A stretch of 64,000 nucleotides of DNA from Amphiura filiformis (Eukaryota > Echinodermata > Ophiuroidea > Amphilepidida > Amphiuridae), in the NCBI RefSeq assembly GCF_039555335.1, contig NC_092642.1:61483776-61547775 (forward strand), in the 5' to 3' direction. The translations under genes were made by a program, and so were the position numbers. Positions 11,468 through 22,685 of the stretch are shown here, in pieces (position 1 is the stretch's first letter; each line of letters begins with the position of its first letter). The notes beneath the pieces were generated by a model. It searched no databases, was not told the DNA's origin, and worked only from the letters and a program-made list of their open reading frames with translations.

Positions 11468-12735
11468 TTTGCTTGCCCTCCCTCTAGACCTGCCAAAAAT
11501 GCTTGCCCCTCCCTGTTGGCCTGCCAAAATTGCTTGCCCCCCCCCCTCCCTCTTGGTCTGCCAAAAAATCTTAGAAAATTTTGGTCCGAAGGCTAACTTA
11601 TTTATTCATTGTAAACATTTAAATATTTTCACTTCTAGATCATTGCCAAATTGTGACTTGATGTCAGTTGTGTAAAGGTGAATTAGGCATTGAAAATCCT
11701 GCATGCATGCAGCATTTTACCTTCACTGCTTCTGGAAACCCTGTATGCGTGCAGCATTCTAACTTTGTGATCTGGAAATCCTGAAAAAGTGAAGGATAAG
11801 TCATTAAAATGGTAAAACACCATGAAAAAATACTATTAACAAAGCTGAATCCCCATTCAAATACATGTAGCTATATGGCCAAAAATAAGAAGATTGTTTG
11901 CTTGTCCTCCACCGACCGTATTTTATCGCCCGACTGAAAAACTTTTACCGACCGACCGACCCATGTTTGTAACTGTGTGTTTTTTTATATGTTTTTTAGT
12001 ACTGCTTTTCAACAAAACCACAATGATAACAAACTCAAAAATTAAATAAGATGAATAAACGAATAAAATATTAAAAACAGTTTTCACCAATGGTTCTATA
12101 TAGAACATCGCAAAAAATCGCTAAAACTCTCTCTCTCTCTCTCCAGGTAAAGCTTCGCTACAGCAAGTACTGGTTCAGCCCGTCGGACTGAGTAAGAGAT
12201 AGTGGTTTCGATAAAAGAAAAATACTTGATGCAACATGCTATTTAAAAAAAATTCCAGACCGACTGATCCAACTCTGAAAAAGTTTTGTCTTTTATAGCT
12301 TTTGATATACGGATTTCGGCGTAACCACTAGCAGGATAAGTTTATGACACATTTATGACACTAACAAAGGTGCCCAAATTTGAAATTTGATGATTTTTAC
12401 GGACCATGAGCAAATCACTGAATGGGCCTTTAACCCAGACGGCATTAAACGAATACAATAAACCGTAGTAACCTTGACCTCAACGTTACATTGTTTCTGT
12501 ACTGAACCATGTTCTGAATGCAGAACCCCCGGGCAGAATCATACTATAGTCCATACACTATAAGATGGCACATGACTTTTGGAAAAGTATACGTGTCCCA
12601 AGGGGAGACAAAGATTAAATAGTATACAAAACTTTTGGAAAATGTGTGGTATTGAATGCTGCAACATCTTGAACATGTCCTTTTCTGGGCTTTTCTGAAA
12701 CAAAATTATTGACATTTAAGTGAAAAAAGAAATGA
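11468..12735. other. Intergenic, 5' flank of gene A
   Basis: From 11468 to 11590 there are three loosely repeated TGCTTGCCCC...CTGCCAAAA units, a motif also found at the left edge of the window and inside the element at 28195-28623. A (CT)n run lies at 12129-12143. From about 12296 to 12735 the sequence matches the 5' flank of gene B (19939-20345), ending at the block junction. No gene is seen. Confidence 0.6.
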
Positions 12736-13284
12736 GTCATTTGCAAGATTTGCAATTTAAAGAGAATTGACTATTGCTCTAGTGACTCTAGTATATGGAC
12801 AATATAAGTGTGCTTTTTCATTTAATGACATAAAATTTGAAAAATATTGTAAGGAACACTTGAGGTTTTGACTTTTAAAACCTACATTTTGGTCAAAAAA
12901 TGTGCTTGGATAGGTAGTTTTTCCACATTCGCTTTGCTATAACATTGAATTGTGTTATCTGTTGACCTAGTGACTAAAAGTGTTTTTAGGGGAAGTGTTA
13001 GCTTTCGTTTGATATAAAAAATCTGATTGGATGAAGGGAACACTTGAGGTTTCGACAAAACCAATCAAAGAGGCCCATTTTTTAGCTAGAAGCTTCACAG
13101 CTCCTACATTGCTATGCATTCAACCGTGTAGTGTAATCAAAGACTGTGGTGGAGACATTCGCTGCTTGTTGTTCTCTGCTTGGAAGCTCTTGGGACAAAA
13201 ATGTGTGCCCAGGTGTATCGAGGTGGAAACTGTGCGCATGATAGTTTATAAGAGAATCGTTTTTTGTATAGAAACATTTCCATA
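12736..13284. other. Start of the second A/B duplication block
   Basis: At about 12735-12745 the 5' flank of gene A gives way to TTGCAAGATTTGCAATTT, the same sequence that starts the first block at about 3410. From here to gene B exon 4 the sequence runs in parallel with 3410-5392. No gene is seen. Confidence 0.7.
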
Positions 13285-14598
13285 TGCTTAGGCCCATATC
13301 ATGAACTGATATCTTCGCTAAAATTGTTGAGGGCTTCATCTCAAAATTGATTCTTGAGGATATTTCTGTCAATATTGACATTAACTAGTTTGGTAACATC
13401 AGTGGCATCTCTACTTCTCATTAACTGATTTATTTTATTCATACTATGTTCCTTGGTTCTGATTCACCTCAAAATATAGGCACTGTGGTCCTCACAGACT
13501 TCTCAAATGTCTTTGACCTTGTTAATCATAATATTGCGATCGACAAGTTGTTGGCCTTGGGTGTCGGGGGGATGTGGCTAGAGTGCCTTGGGTCATCAAA
13601 TTTCTCAGTGACCGTCGTCAATGTGTCAGATATAATAAAACATTGTCCGATTATGCTCAGCTTCATGCAGGTGTTCCTCAGGGCACCAAAATTGGTCCTA
13701 TCACCTTCCACGCAGTCATCAATGATGCGGCTCAGGGCTGCTGCTCTCATTACTAGAAATGTGTTGATGATCTTACCTTTGTGGAGAAACGCAACTATAA
13801 TGAGGGCAGCTGTCTACACGTTGTCCTGGATTGGTCCTTGAGAAACCAACTTAAATTAAATCCTGATAAATGCCCAGCTATTCACATCTGTTACATGCAA
13901 AATTCACCTCCACGCACTGTCCATAATATTGGTAACACTTCTCTGACGTATGTTCATCAGGCCAAAGTTCATGGTATTTACATCCAGGTTGATCTCAAAT
14001 GGAATACTCAAGTTAATCATATTTGCCAAAATGCCAATAAAAGATTTTTTATTTTTAGTAAGTTAAAACGTCTTGGTTACAACACCGTTTAATTGATTAC
14101 CATTTATTCTTGTTATGTTCACCCTCTCCTGGAATATGCCGATGTTATGGCATTCTTATACAAACATGCTCTCAGTACTTGCATCTTGGAACCCCATTCC
14201 ACTGGGAGGGAAAGTCATTGCCTTACATTTGCTCAGTCGCTTCCTTCTTGTGAATCATGTGTGTCTATGGTAGGAGTCTCAGGAATGATGATGAATTTAC
14301 GAGGCTGACAATGCCCACAGAAAGATTCGCCAACCGGCCCGGTACCCTACTATATCCATCTTCTCAATAAGTAGGTTGACTCGCCTCTGCTTTAGTCCAG
14401 TTTTTTCTCAGACTCCTAAGTGTTTTTTTTTTGTTTGTTTTGTTTTGTTGTTTTTTTAGCTCACATTTTGACATTTCTCATCTTGGTCTGTTTTTGCATA
14501 ATATTGTATTTATGTATATTTATATTGTATTTTTGTATTATGGTACACAATTCAGCCTTTGGCTGCGATGTATTCGCTAATAAAACCTAAACCTAAAC
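13285..14598 (+). mobile_element. LINE (non-LTR retrotransposon), 5'-truncated copy 2
   Basis: This is the duplicate of the LINE at 3950-5246. Reverse-transcriptase motifs on the plus strand are VVLTDFSNVFDLVNHNIAID near 13490-13550, LHAGVPQGTKIGPITF near 13660-13710, a C-VDD-LTF box near 13763-13780, LKLNPDKCPAIHICYM near 13850-13895 and LLEYADV near 14125. Stops and shifts break the frame. The 3' end is GCTAATAAAACCTAAACC with a CCTAAA tail, 90 bases before the stop codon of RDH gene B. Confidence 0.82.
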
Positions 14599-14685
14599 CA
14601 GAAGAATAGACACTATGTTGGTGTGAAATCACTGATAATTAAGCACAGAGAACGCAGTTTGCAGTCGAACGAGTTGCTCGAAATG

Positions 14686-17600
14686 TTATTCATCAAGACC
14701 AGTCGCTTGACAGCTGACTTCCCATAATTTCGTTGCCAGTCCCGCATCACGAGCAACTTTCGTCTCTTCAGTCAAGCGACAGTTGTCGAAATATTCTCCC
14801 GATAACTCAGTAAGAGATTCCTCGAGAGCACAGTAAATAGTTGTCTGAGCCCCAGCTTCTTCATCGATTCCAATAAATAACAAGCCAAATCTGCAAACAG
14901 AACATGAACATGGTTTATGGTTTTTTTTCAATTCTCAGTTACAATTGGTTTTGCAAAGAACCTCATGATTTTTGTTTTTTCATTCATCACCATATTTACA
15001 AGAGCAAAAAAACCCAAAACCCAAAAAACAAAACAAAAACAAAACAAAAACAAACAAAACAAACCCCCCCAAAACCAAAAACACACACACACAAAAACGC
15101 CAACAACAACAATAATATAGAATTGCAGATTCATACGTAGTAGTAATAAAATGAAAGTATTTTAAATGAAACCTCAACACTACTTGTTTATTTTCGCCTA
15201 CCGGGAGCACTTTTGAGGAACTTCTTTGTCATTAGCCGATGTTGTTAGCTCTGATGTATTTCTTGGAAACGGAGAGAGCAACCTAATCAGTTAACATCAC
15301 ACTTGATGACGTGACCGAAGTCGGAAAGGTTCTGCCCCTGGTGCCGCTGGGTTTGTTCCAATTCTTAAAAAAAAAGAAACAAAAGACTTTCCCAGGAGGG
15401 TCCTGGAAGCCATCCAGATCAAGAAGCAAGAACCTTCACCGAACCGAGACATAGAATTGGATCCTGTGTGGGACAACCTGATCAAACCCAACGGCACCAG
15501 GGGTCTCTAGCCGCTTCCAAGAAATACATTAGAGCTAACAACATCAGGTGATGACGAAGAAGTTCCTGGTAAGCGAAAATACACAAGTAGTGTTGAAGTT
15601 TAATTTAAATTACCTAAAAAACACACCAATTGTTACAACAGTTGCCAAACATTTTGTTAAAGGAGTGTTCCATGATCCTAGCATCCTCTTTTTTTGACAT
15701 TTTTCAGCAGACATCCACAAAAAAGCTTATTCCTAAAATTTCAGTTGATTCTTCATCCAGACAATGTACCAGACCAGAACGTAATTCAAGATATTTTTGC
15801 TAAAGGAATTACCTAATCAGCAAGAAATATTTTGTACATAACCATTATGTAGCCAGAAGTTTCCAGTAGTATAAAAGTGGGCGGGGGGATGATGCTGTGG
15901 ATCACGAAATGCCCTTTTAAGTGAAAGCAAATGTTGGTTTTAATATTTGCCCAAATACGTCCAGTGTACACAGAGTTTTATACTCACTTATACATTAGCA
16001 TAAGAAGAAAAACACCAATATTTGATGGTCCTGTAAATTCAAAAGTGCTGTTAACCATATTGCTATTGACAGCTCCTGGATGCAATGTGAAAGCAGATAC
16101 TCCGGTTCCTTCAAGCCTCCGAGCCAGCTCTTTGGTGAACAAAATATTGGCGACTTTACTCCTTTCGTATTCACGTAATCCGGGATATATTCTTCCCTGA
16201 CTATCTTTCTTCTCGAAGTACATATCCCCAGGTTTGACCGTGGTATGAGCAATGGAGGAGACGTTGATGATTCTGCTTGGTGAAGATTTCTTGAGAAGAT
16301 CCAGTAGTAGTAGAGTTAGAAGGAAAGGTCCAAAATGATTGGTGGCGAAGACCATGTTATAGCCTTCTGCTGTACGACGACCCTTTGGTGCATGAAGAAC
16401 ACCTGTATTAAAATAAATATAATTGCATGCATGTAGCCGGCTTTTGGCAAGAAAAGATCATCGAACTTTGTATAGGGTCAAATGTCAAACTTTCGTAAAT
16501 TGTGTTAAAAACCACACCAATCCTCTAGTCATAAGGATTCAGAAAAGGTAATGCATCGAAATAGGTCAAGGTCAAAGGTCACAATGATTCTTGACCCATT
16601 TTGCTGTGTTACCAAGATTGTGCAAACCTATCTTTATTTGAAGTGTTAGGCCAATATTAAAACGAACATTGTGACGAGCCAATAGCTTTAGTAACACGTT
16701 AATCATGTTAATGGAAAACTCTTATTTGGCGGCTATTTGAATGGCATCTTAAAGTATAGGCTACTTGATCTGAATTCCCTACCCAAACATTTTGTGAATG
16801 TTTTCACACATATAACATGAAAATGCAAAGTAAATTTCTGGAAGAATCATGTTCACGACCCCCCTTAGAACTTGTACTATTTTGAACTGGACCAGTATTG
16901 TGTTCATGCGTTTAGATCATTGACCATTTCTTGCATTTAGTTAAGGGCTGGGTATGAACGTTTGGACAGTATTTATTTTGGGACATCAGAGCACATCAGA
17001 CATATCGAATTGCATTCTGAATACGAAGAATGTCATTCTGATATCAAATAATTTTGATTTTTGAAATTCGCAATTTAATACACATTTTATGGCAAATCCT
17101 TAAAAATTGATATTTTTCATATTTAACAGTACTTGAAGTAAACTTTATAAATCTGATGATTTATGCTTAAAGTGTATGTAGGTAGGATGAAAAGCCGACG
17201 ATCAATTGAAAATTTTGACCTTTCGTATTGAAGATATGGATTTTTCCCCAAAACACCAAAAAAATTAGGTCTTTTTGGGAAAAAATCCATATCTTCAATA
17301 TGAAAGGTCAAAAAATTTTCAATTGACCGTCGGCTTTTCCTCCCTGCTACATACACTTTAAGAATATATCATTAGATTTATATAATTTACTTCGAGGACT
17401 GATATATATCAAAAATTTGAAATATATCAAATTTTTATAATTTGTGACTGGACGCGGCGAATCAGCCGTAAAGTCGGCCCGGTCAATTTTTTTTATTTCG
17501 TGTTTAGAAAATATATACCATAAGCTTTAAAATGGTATATCATTTGACTTCAAACGATTTCCAAAAGCGGGGTTATGATTTGTTGAACTCTGTTCCTTCG

Positions 17601-19440
17601 ACAAAATTGTATTTTTTATCGGTTCTACGTGTGTCTCTTTTTCTACGTTTCTGGTAATAAATATCCAACAGTCATAATTGGCGGTCATTTCAAATCATCC
17701 CCAAGTTAACGAGGTTCAGAAATATCCTCTCATTGTTCATTGTTGATTATACATACCTAGACAAAATACAATGCTTTGTTATCTACCACTTGAACAGGAT
17801 TTAGCCAAAGCAAACAAAGACAAGAACTAGTCTATAGAAATAGGTAGAAGCTTATTATCCTCTTCAGCAGTAGAATTATTGATTGATTTAAACTGCGTTT
17901 GATAAGATACTTGTCGCAACGAATTGATACACCTATGAATACGACCTTCACATACATTTTACACTTTAACTCAGAATACAATTTGCCGTAAAATTTGTCA
18001 TAAAATGTGTATTATATTGTGATTTTCAAAAAATGAAAATTATTTGATATCAGAATGACATGCTTCGTATTCAGAATGCAATTCGATAGGTCTGAGGTGC
18101 TCTCATGTCCCACAAAAATACTGTCGAAACGCAATAAACGCTCATTTTAGATCCCTTAAGATCATCGCACGAGACCGAGTTAACAAGGAGGATGGAACTG
18201 CACAAGTTTAAATGTAGGGACCCAGGTCACAGTTCGAGAAGAGATGATATACCACCACGGCCATTTGCGGAAGTAAAAAGCTACCCCTCTGACCTGTGCC
18301 ATAGTCTAGCTATTCAGGAAGATGATTAATATTCTGCATATTATGCCTCGCATGTTGCTTGTTAATATCACCGATTTACTATAGAATAGTTCTAATACAA
18401 TGTTTACTTTTTAAATATTTTATCAGGTTGATACCCAGCAAACACAACAATGTTATTAAAACGTTTATTCAAAACGTTTTAACAAAATGTCGAGTTATAT
18501 CATGAATACGTTTTTGAAACGCTACTGTAAAATATTTTGGTCAAACATTTTTGCAAATGTTTATTAACAAAGGCAATGGAGTGGTAAAATATCTGTAAGG
18601 GGCTCAGTGACAACAAATCTCATGACCGGGGACATTTTGCAGGGGTTAGGTCAAAGGTCATGCAGAGGTCAAATCTTAGAAATGTATTTTCTGGACATCT
18701 GTAATGGATACGGGCTCAAACTCGGTGCCAACAAACTTGATGACCAGGGGAACATTTTTGGAACATTTTGCAGGGGTCAGATACCTCCACAACACGAACA
18801 CGCTCCAGATAGGTTTGTGGTCTATGACCACCACTTGCCACTATTTAAACTTCTGATAACGTAACTACATAAAATGATTAACTGCAGTTTTTCAGCACCT
18901 ACCTGCATTGTTAATCAAATAATCCAATTTTGGCTCTTCTTTTAGGAATTCTTCAGCAAATCTTCTCACCGATCCTTGGTCAGACAAATCCAGATGTCTG
19001 TAGACTACATTGGAACTTCCAGATCGTCTTTGAATCTCTTTCACAGCTTCCTCTGCTTTCACGGGATTACGGCAAGCTATGATGACTCGGGCACCACGGC
19101 GAGCCAGGTCGATGGCAGTCTCTTTCCCTATTCCAGTGTTACCGCCTGAAATGAGACAATAATCAAATTCTATATTTTTAAATTTTCCTTGCAGCTGCAG
19201 AGACTATAAGTACACAACTGTTTTCAACAGATTTAGTGTATATCACATTGTTATTGGTCAGTTTAATAATTATATAAACTTACCGGTTATAATGGCCGTT
19301 TTCCCATGCAACTTCACCAGCATGTGCTTACAATTTCTGCGGTAGAAACCACCATTTACGTAGTAGCCTACCTCAAATTTGGCAATCACAAAGAAGCTAA
19401 TTACGCTTACGACAACATAAAGTGTCATAAAAACCCCCAT
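14686..19440 (-). CDS. Retinol-dehydrogenase-like SDR, copy B (intact)
   Basis: Coding exons, transcript order: 19284-19440, 18903-19145, 15988-16402, 14686-14890; 1020 bases, 339 residues, all borders GT/AG, phases matching copies A and C-E. Residues 4-20 form the N-terminal membrane anchor; TGGNTGIG at 52-59 binds NADP(H); NNAG at 131-134; the catalytic serine is in NVSS near 182 and the YERSK tyrosine/lysine at about 212/216; the tail has [13 protein letters not shown] and WEVSCQATG as in vertebrate RDH11-14. Start chosen at the ATG after the conserved AGACTTCAAA leader, which all copies share. Expected to act at the ER membrane on retinoids or lipid aldehydes. Intron 2 is enlarged by a TTAA-flanked element. 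Substrate cannot be read from sequence. Confidence 0.92.
15000..15115. repeat. A/C-rich low-complexity tract in intron 3 of gene B
   Basis: Counterpart of 6490-6590, longer and with added CCCC and (AC)n runs, including ACACACACACAC near 15082. No coding content. Confidence 0.75.
15175..15610 (+). mobile_element. Foldback Penelope-like fragment in intron 3 of gene B
   Basis: Counterpart of 6647-7141 with inverted arms starting CAACACTACTTG and ending CAAGTAGTGTTG, and the GIY-YIG-tail-like [20 protein letters not shown] reading in the middle. About 60 bases of the right arm are missing compared with copy A. Confidence 0.5.
16945..18155. mobile_element. TTAA-flanked (piggyBac-type) non-autonomous element in intron 2 of gene B
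   Basis: The ends GGGCTGGGTATGAACG and (inverted) GGGATCTAAAATGAGCG lead into about 190 bases of long inverted repeat containing TATCGAATTGCATTCTGAAT on both sides. TTAA flanks at 16941-16944 and 18156-18159. Gene A has the empty site, one TTAA at 8858-8861, so the insertion is younger than the A/B split. The left half also holds an internal hairpin around GAAGATATGGATTTTTCCCC (17235-17300). No transposase frame. A shorter relative is at 42367-42876. Confidence 0.92.
18590..18840. other. Gene B-specific segment of intron 2
   Basis: This stretch, with two GGGGACATTTTGCAGGGG-like phrases about 140 bases apart, has no match in intron 2 of gene A. It is probably a repeat fragment; ends and class are not clear. 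Confidence 0.4.
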
Positions 19441-21141
19441 TTTGAAGTCTGACAGTGACAGTTACGATGTGCGCATAATTTTGCAAATAATTATCTGGAA
19501 GCTGTGTGCAGCAGCAAAGTTGGTTGTACCTAATGTTGATGTTACATACAGAAAATATTTTTTCGTTTGAGAAGTTAAAATGATTTAGCTCAGTTCGTGT
19601 ATAATGTAGCCCAGGGCATACCGTGCCAGTGTAGAACTGGAGATATAGCAAAGTAATGGTTGTGCTATGGTGCATACAGTTAAAGGCCCATTCAGTGATC
19701 CCAGCGAAAGTCATGTAATTGAAATTGTGTATAAATTGCCTAAAAGTGAAGGATAAGTCAATAAAAAGTCATTAAAAATTAATTGTCATTAGGTATTTTT
19801 GAAATGAAAAAAATTGCAAAAAACAACGAAGACATCAGTATTGACAAAGTTGAAGCCCCATTCAAATACATGTAGCTAGCTAATGTCTCCACTTAAAGTA
19901 GAGAAATGACAGATTCGCGTAAAATGTTTGATTTTGTCTTTAATATACGGCTTTCGCGTAACCACTTGCAGGATAAGTTAGCACATCTATGACACTAACA
20001 AAGGTGCCCAAATTTGAAATTTGATGATTTTTACGGATCATGAGCAATGGGCCTTTAACCCAGACGGTATTAAACGAATACAATAAACCGTAGTAACCTT
20101 GACCTTACATTGTTTCTATACTGAACCATGTTCTGAATGCAGAACCCCCGGGCAGAATCATACTATAGTCCATATACTATAAGATAGCACATGACCTTTG
20201 GAAAAGTACACGTGTCCACAGGAGAGACAAAGATCAATTGGTATACAAAACTTGTGTGGTATTAAATGCTGAAACATCTTGAATATGTCCTTTTATGGGC
20301 TTTTCTGAAACAAAATTATTGACATTTAAGTGAAAAAGGAAATGGGGCATGTGCCATCTTATACTGAATAGACTATAGAGCAGTTGGGCCGGAAATGGCA
20401 GATTGTGGATGATTTGAGTATAAAATGTATAATATAGAGGGTATGCGGGTTGTGGTTATTTACGTAACATGGAAATTATTTAATTTCAGCCATGGACCCT
20501 GTAGTTAGAAGACGGGAACCTACTCTCTAAATTCCAGGGACTTATTAAAATGACAAAACTAACTATTACCTGTGAGAAGTTTGATAGTAATCCTTGATAT
20601 TGCTGAATAGAATAAAATATACTGATAAAATACTGATATTTATTCAATGTACAATGCTATTCAAATAGACTTTCCATATAAACTAGGAATATATGAAATG
20701 GCTATCAATCGATCAATCAATCAAGTTTTCAAGTTTATCAACAATCAATAATAAACCGATGAATCATGGAATATTACGAATTACTTACTAATCTACCAAA
20801 TAATAAGTCAGTAAATAAACAAATACATAAATAGGCATAAATATATAAATGCATAAGGCAGAATGCAGTTAGTATTTTAGTTACAAAATTCAAACATTCT
20901 ATTAATAATTTTCTGTTATACATACAAAGGGGCTGTGCTTTTAATATCCGCGCCTAATCAATAATGGGTCTTTCACTTCATCAGTCACCATAGGCTATTT
21001 AATAAAAGGCGCTAAATTTAATGCCCACGTGACCCATGGGACTAAAAGAATTAAATTTTGATTTTTTTTACCCACGAAAACAGTTCTCGACGGATACTCT
21101 TACAATAATACTACAAAATTGCAAAAGAAATTTGCTAGTAA
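19441..21141. other. Intergenic, 5' flank of gene B
   Basis: The first 60 bases upstream of the start hold the CTGTCACTGTCAGACTTC leader found in all array genes. A block near 19572-19630 (AATGATTTAGCTCAG...CCGTGCCAGTG) is shared with the flanks of C and D. 19939-20345 matches the 5' flank of gene A. From 20931, GGGGCTGTGCTTTTAATATC resembles in inverted form a stretch near 51262-51312 in gene E. The rest is AT-rich with no gene. Confidence 0.55.
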
Positions 21142-22682
21142 GGGAGTGTTGAGAAATACTCTGGTGGGGGGAGGGGGCTGGAAAATATGTAGGGGGGTCA
21201 TAAAATTTTAGGAGCTCTGAATAGGGGGGGTTAAAAAGTTTTGGGTGTATGAAAAGGGGGGGTTAAAAAGTTTTTCGGCACGTAGGGGGGGGGGGGGGGG
21301 GGGGAAAAAAATTTCCCAAATGTTCAATTATTAAACCAGAACAAAAGTACATTTGCTCCAGTGTTAAAAATTGTCTTGTTTTAACTTAATTTTGAGGTTT
21401 GTGTCAGTTCTTTCTGGTCAGCTCTTTAAAACTGCAATATCTTTGCTCTTCTTTAGTATTAACAATTTTTACAATGTTTCATGTAGTACAGATTATTAAT
21501 TTATTATCACTGATATACAACTTAATCATGTTGCATTACAATTATAGGCGGAGGAAGCTTGGAGATCCGGGGTAGGCCTACACATCCCCCACTAATTTAT
21601 TCCATGGGGGACATAAAAATCCTAATAGAAGAAAAAATAAAGCATAATTGCCATGTGCAACTTTATAGCACATCCAAAAGCACCATGTTTTGGGCCCAAA
21701 TAGGGTAAAATTGCAAAATTTTGCGCTTCGCGATCACGCGAACTGGCCCACCAATTAGCAAAACACACCATTTTGGCAGTAGCGTAGACAGGGGGCGGAA
21801 GGGCCCCCTGACAAAAAATGAAAGAAAAAAGTGCCCCTCTGACAAAAAATGAAAGAGAAAATCTGGAGGGCATAGAAAAGGAGCAAGGATCCCCTTTTCC
21901 ATCCAAATTCACCCCGATCATGGGCCAAAATTGTGTAAAATACAAAATGTTTGCACGCTGTGTGCGCACATTGTCACAATTTAAAGGCATTTTCATCCCA
22001 TCATGGGCGAAATACACACTTTTTGCACGCTTTTTGTCCCAATAAAGCCTTTTTTGAAAGCTCAAATACATGTACAGTCTCTCTAAAAAACAAAACCGGT
22101 ATATGTATTTGCAACGGCAATTTCTTTTTTCGTCTGTGCCCCCGAAATTTTACCCCCCCCCCACGACCAAGAAAACTGGCTACGCCCATGTATTTTGGAC
22201 TAAAATAGTCTAAGATTTGTGCGCGCTTCGCCGCAACAAAAAGTCCCAGTAAAACCAGAACAAAATATACTCGTCCCCCAACCCCCACCTAAATTGTAAT
22301 GCTTCCGTCGCCACTGATTCCAATCATAAATGTATGGTTTATTAATACAGGGTTGCATAAACATACTTATGCTACTTTAAAACATTTCCTCAATTCCACA
22401 TATTATTTTATATCAATGACATGGGTACACTTTCATTGCACATGAATACAAATTTTAGTATCATTTTAAAATATGTTTCCTCTGCCATTTGATGTAGAAT
22501 GGTACATTATGATGGGGGGGGGGGGTCAAAATAGTTTTGAACCTATATGAGGGGGGTCAAAAAAGTTTTAGGTCCATTAAGAGGGGGGTCAAAAAGTTTT
22601 GGGTTCATGAAGAGGGGGTTAAAAAATTTCGACATGAAAAAAAAAATTCCAGCCCCCCACCAAAGTATTTCTGAACACTCCC
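21142..22682. mobile_element. G-rich TIR element with TAA target site, carrying two nested elements
   Basis: Ends GGGAGTGTTGAGAAATACTC and (inverted) GGGAGTGTTCAGAAATACTT, flanked by TAA on both sides (21139-21141, 22683-22685), as in PIF/Harbinger-type insertions. Next to both ends lie G-run repeats with GTCAAAAAGTTTTGGG. Inside are a second pair of ends near 21545 (GGCGGAGGAAGC) and 22300 (inverted GGCGACGGAAGC), and within that a third pair near 21778 (AGTAGCGTAGACAG) and 22185 (inverted GGGCGTAGCCAG). No transposase recognised; the open frames here follow repeat composition. Confidence 0.75.
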
Positions 22683-22685
22683 TAA

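Noticed and set aside
13031-13291. 86-codon plus-strand frame
   Set aside because: Lies in the LINE/flank region, is broken in the matching copy at 3690-3950 and shows no motif.
21622-22288. Several 75-149-codon frames
   Set aside because: Inside nested repeats, on both strands at once, composition-driven and without recognisable domains.
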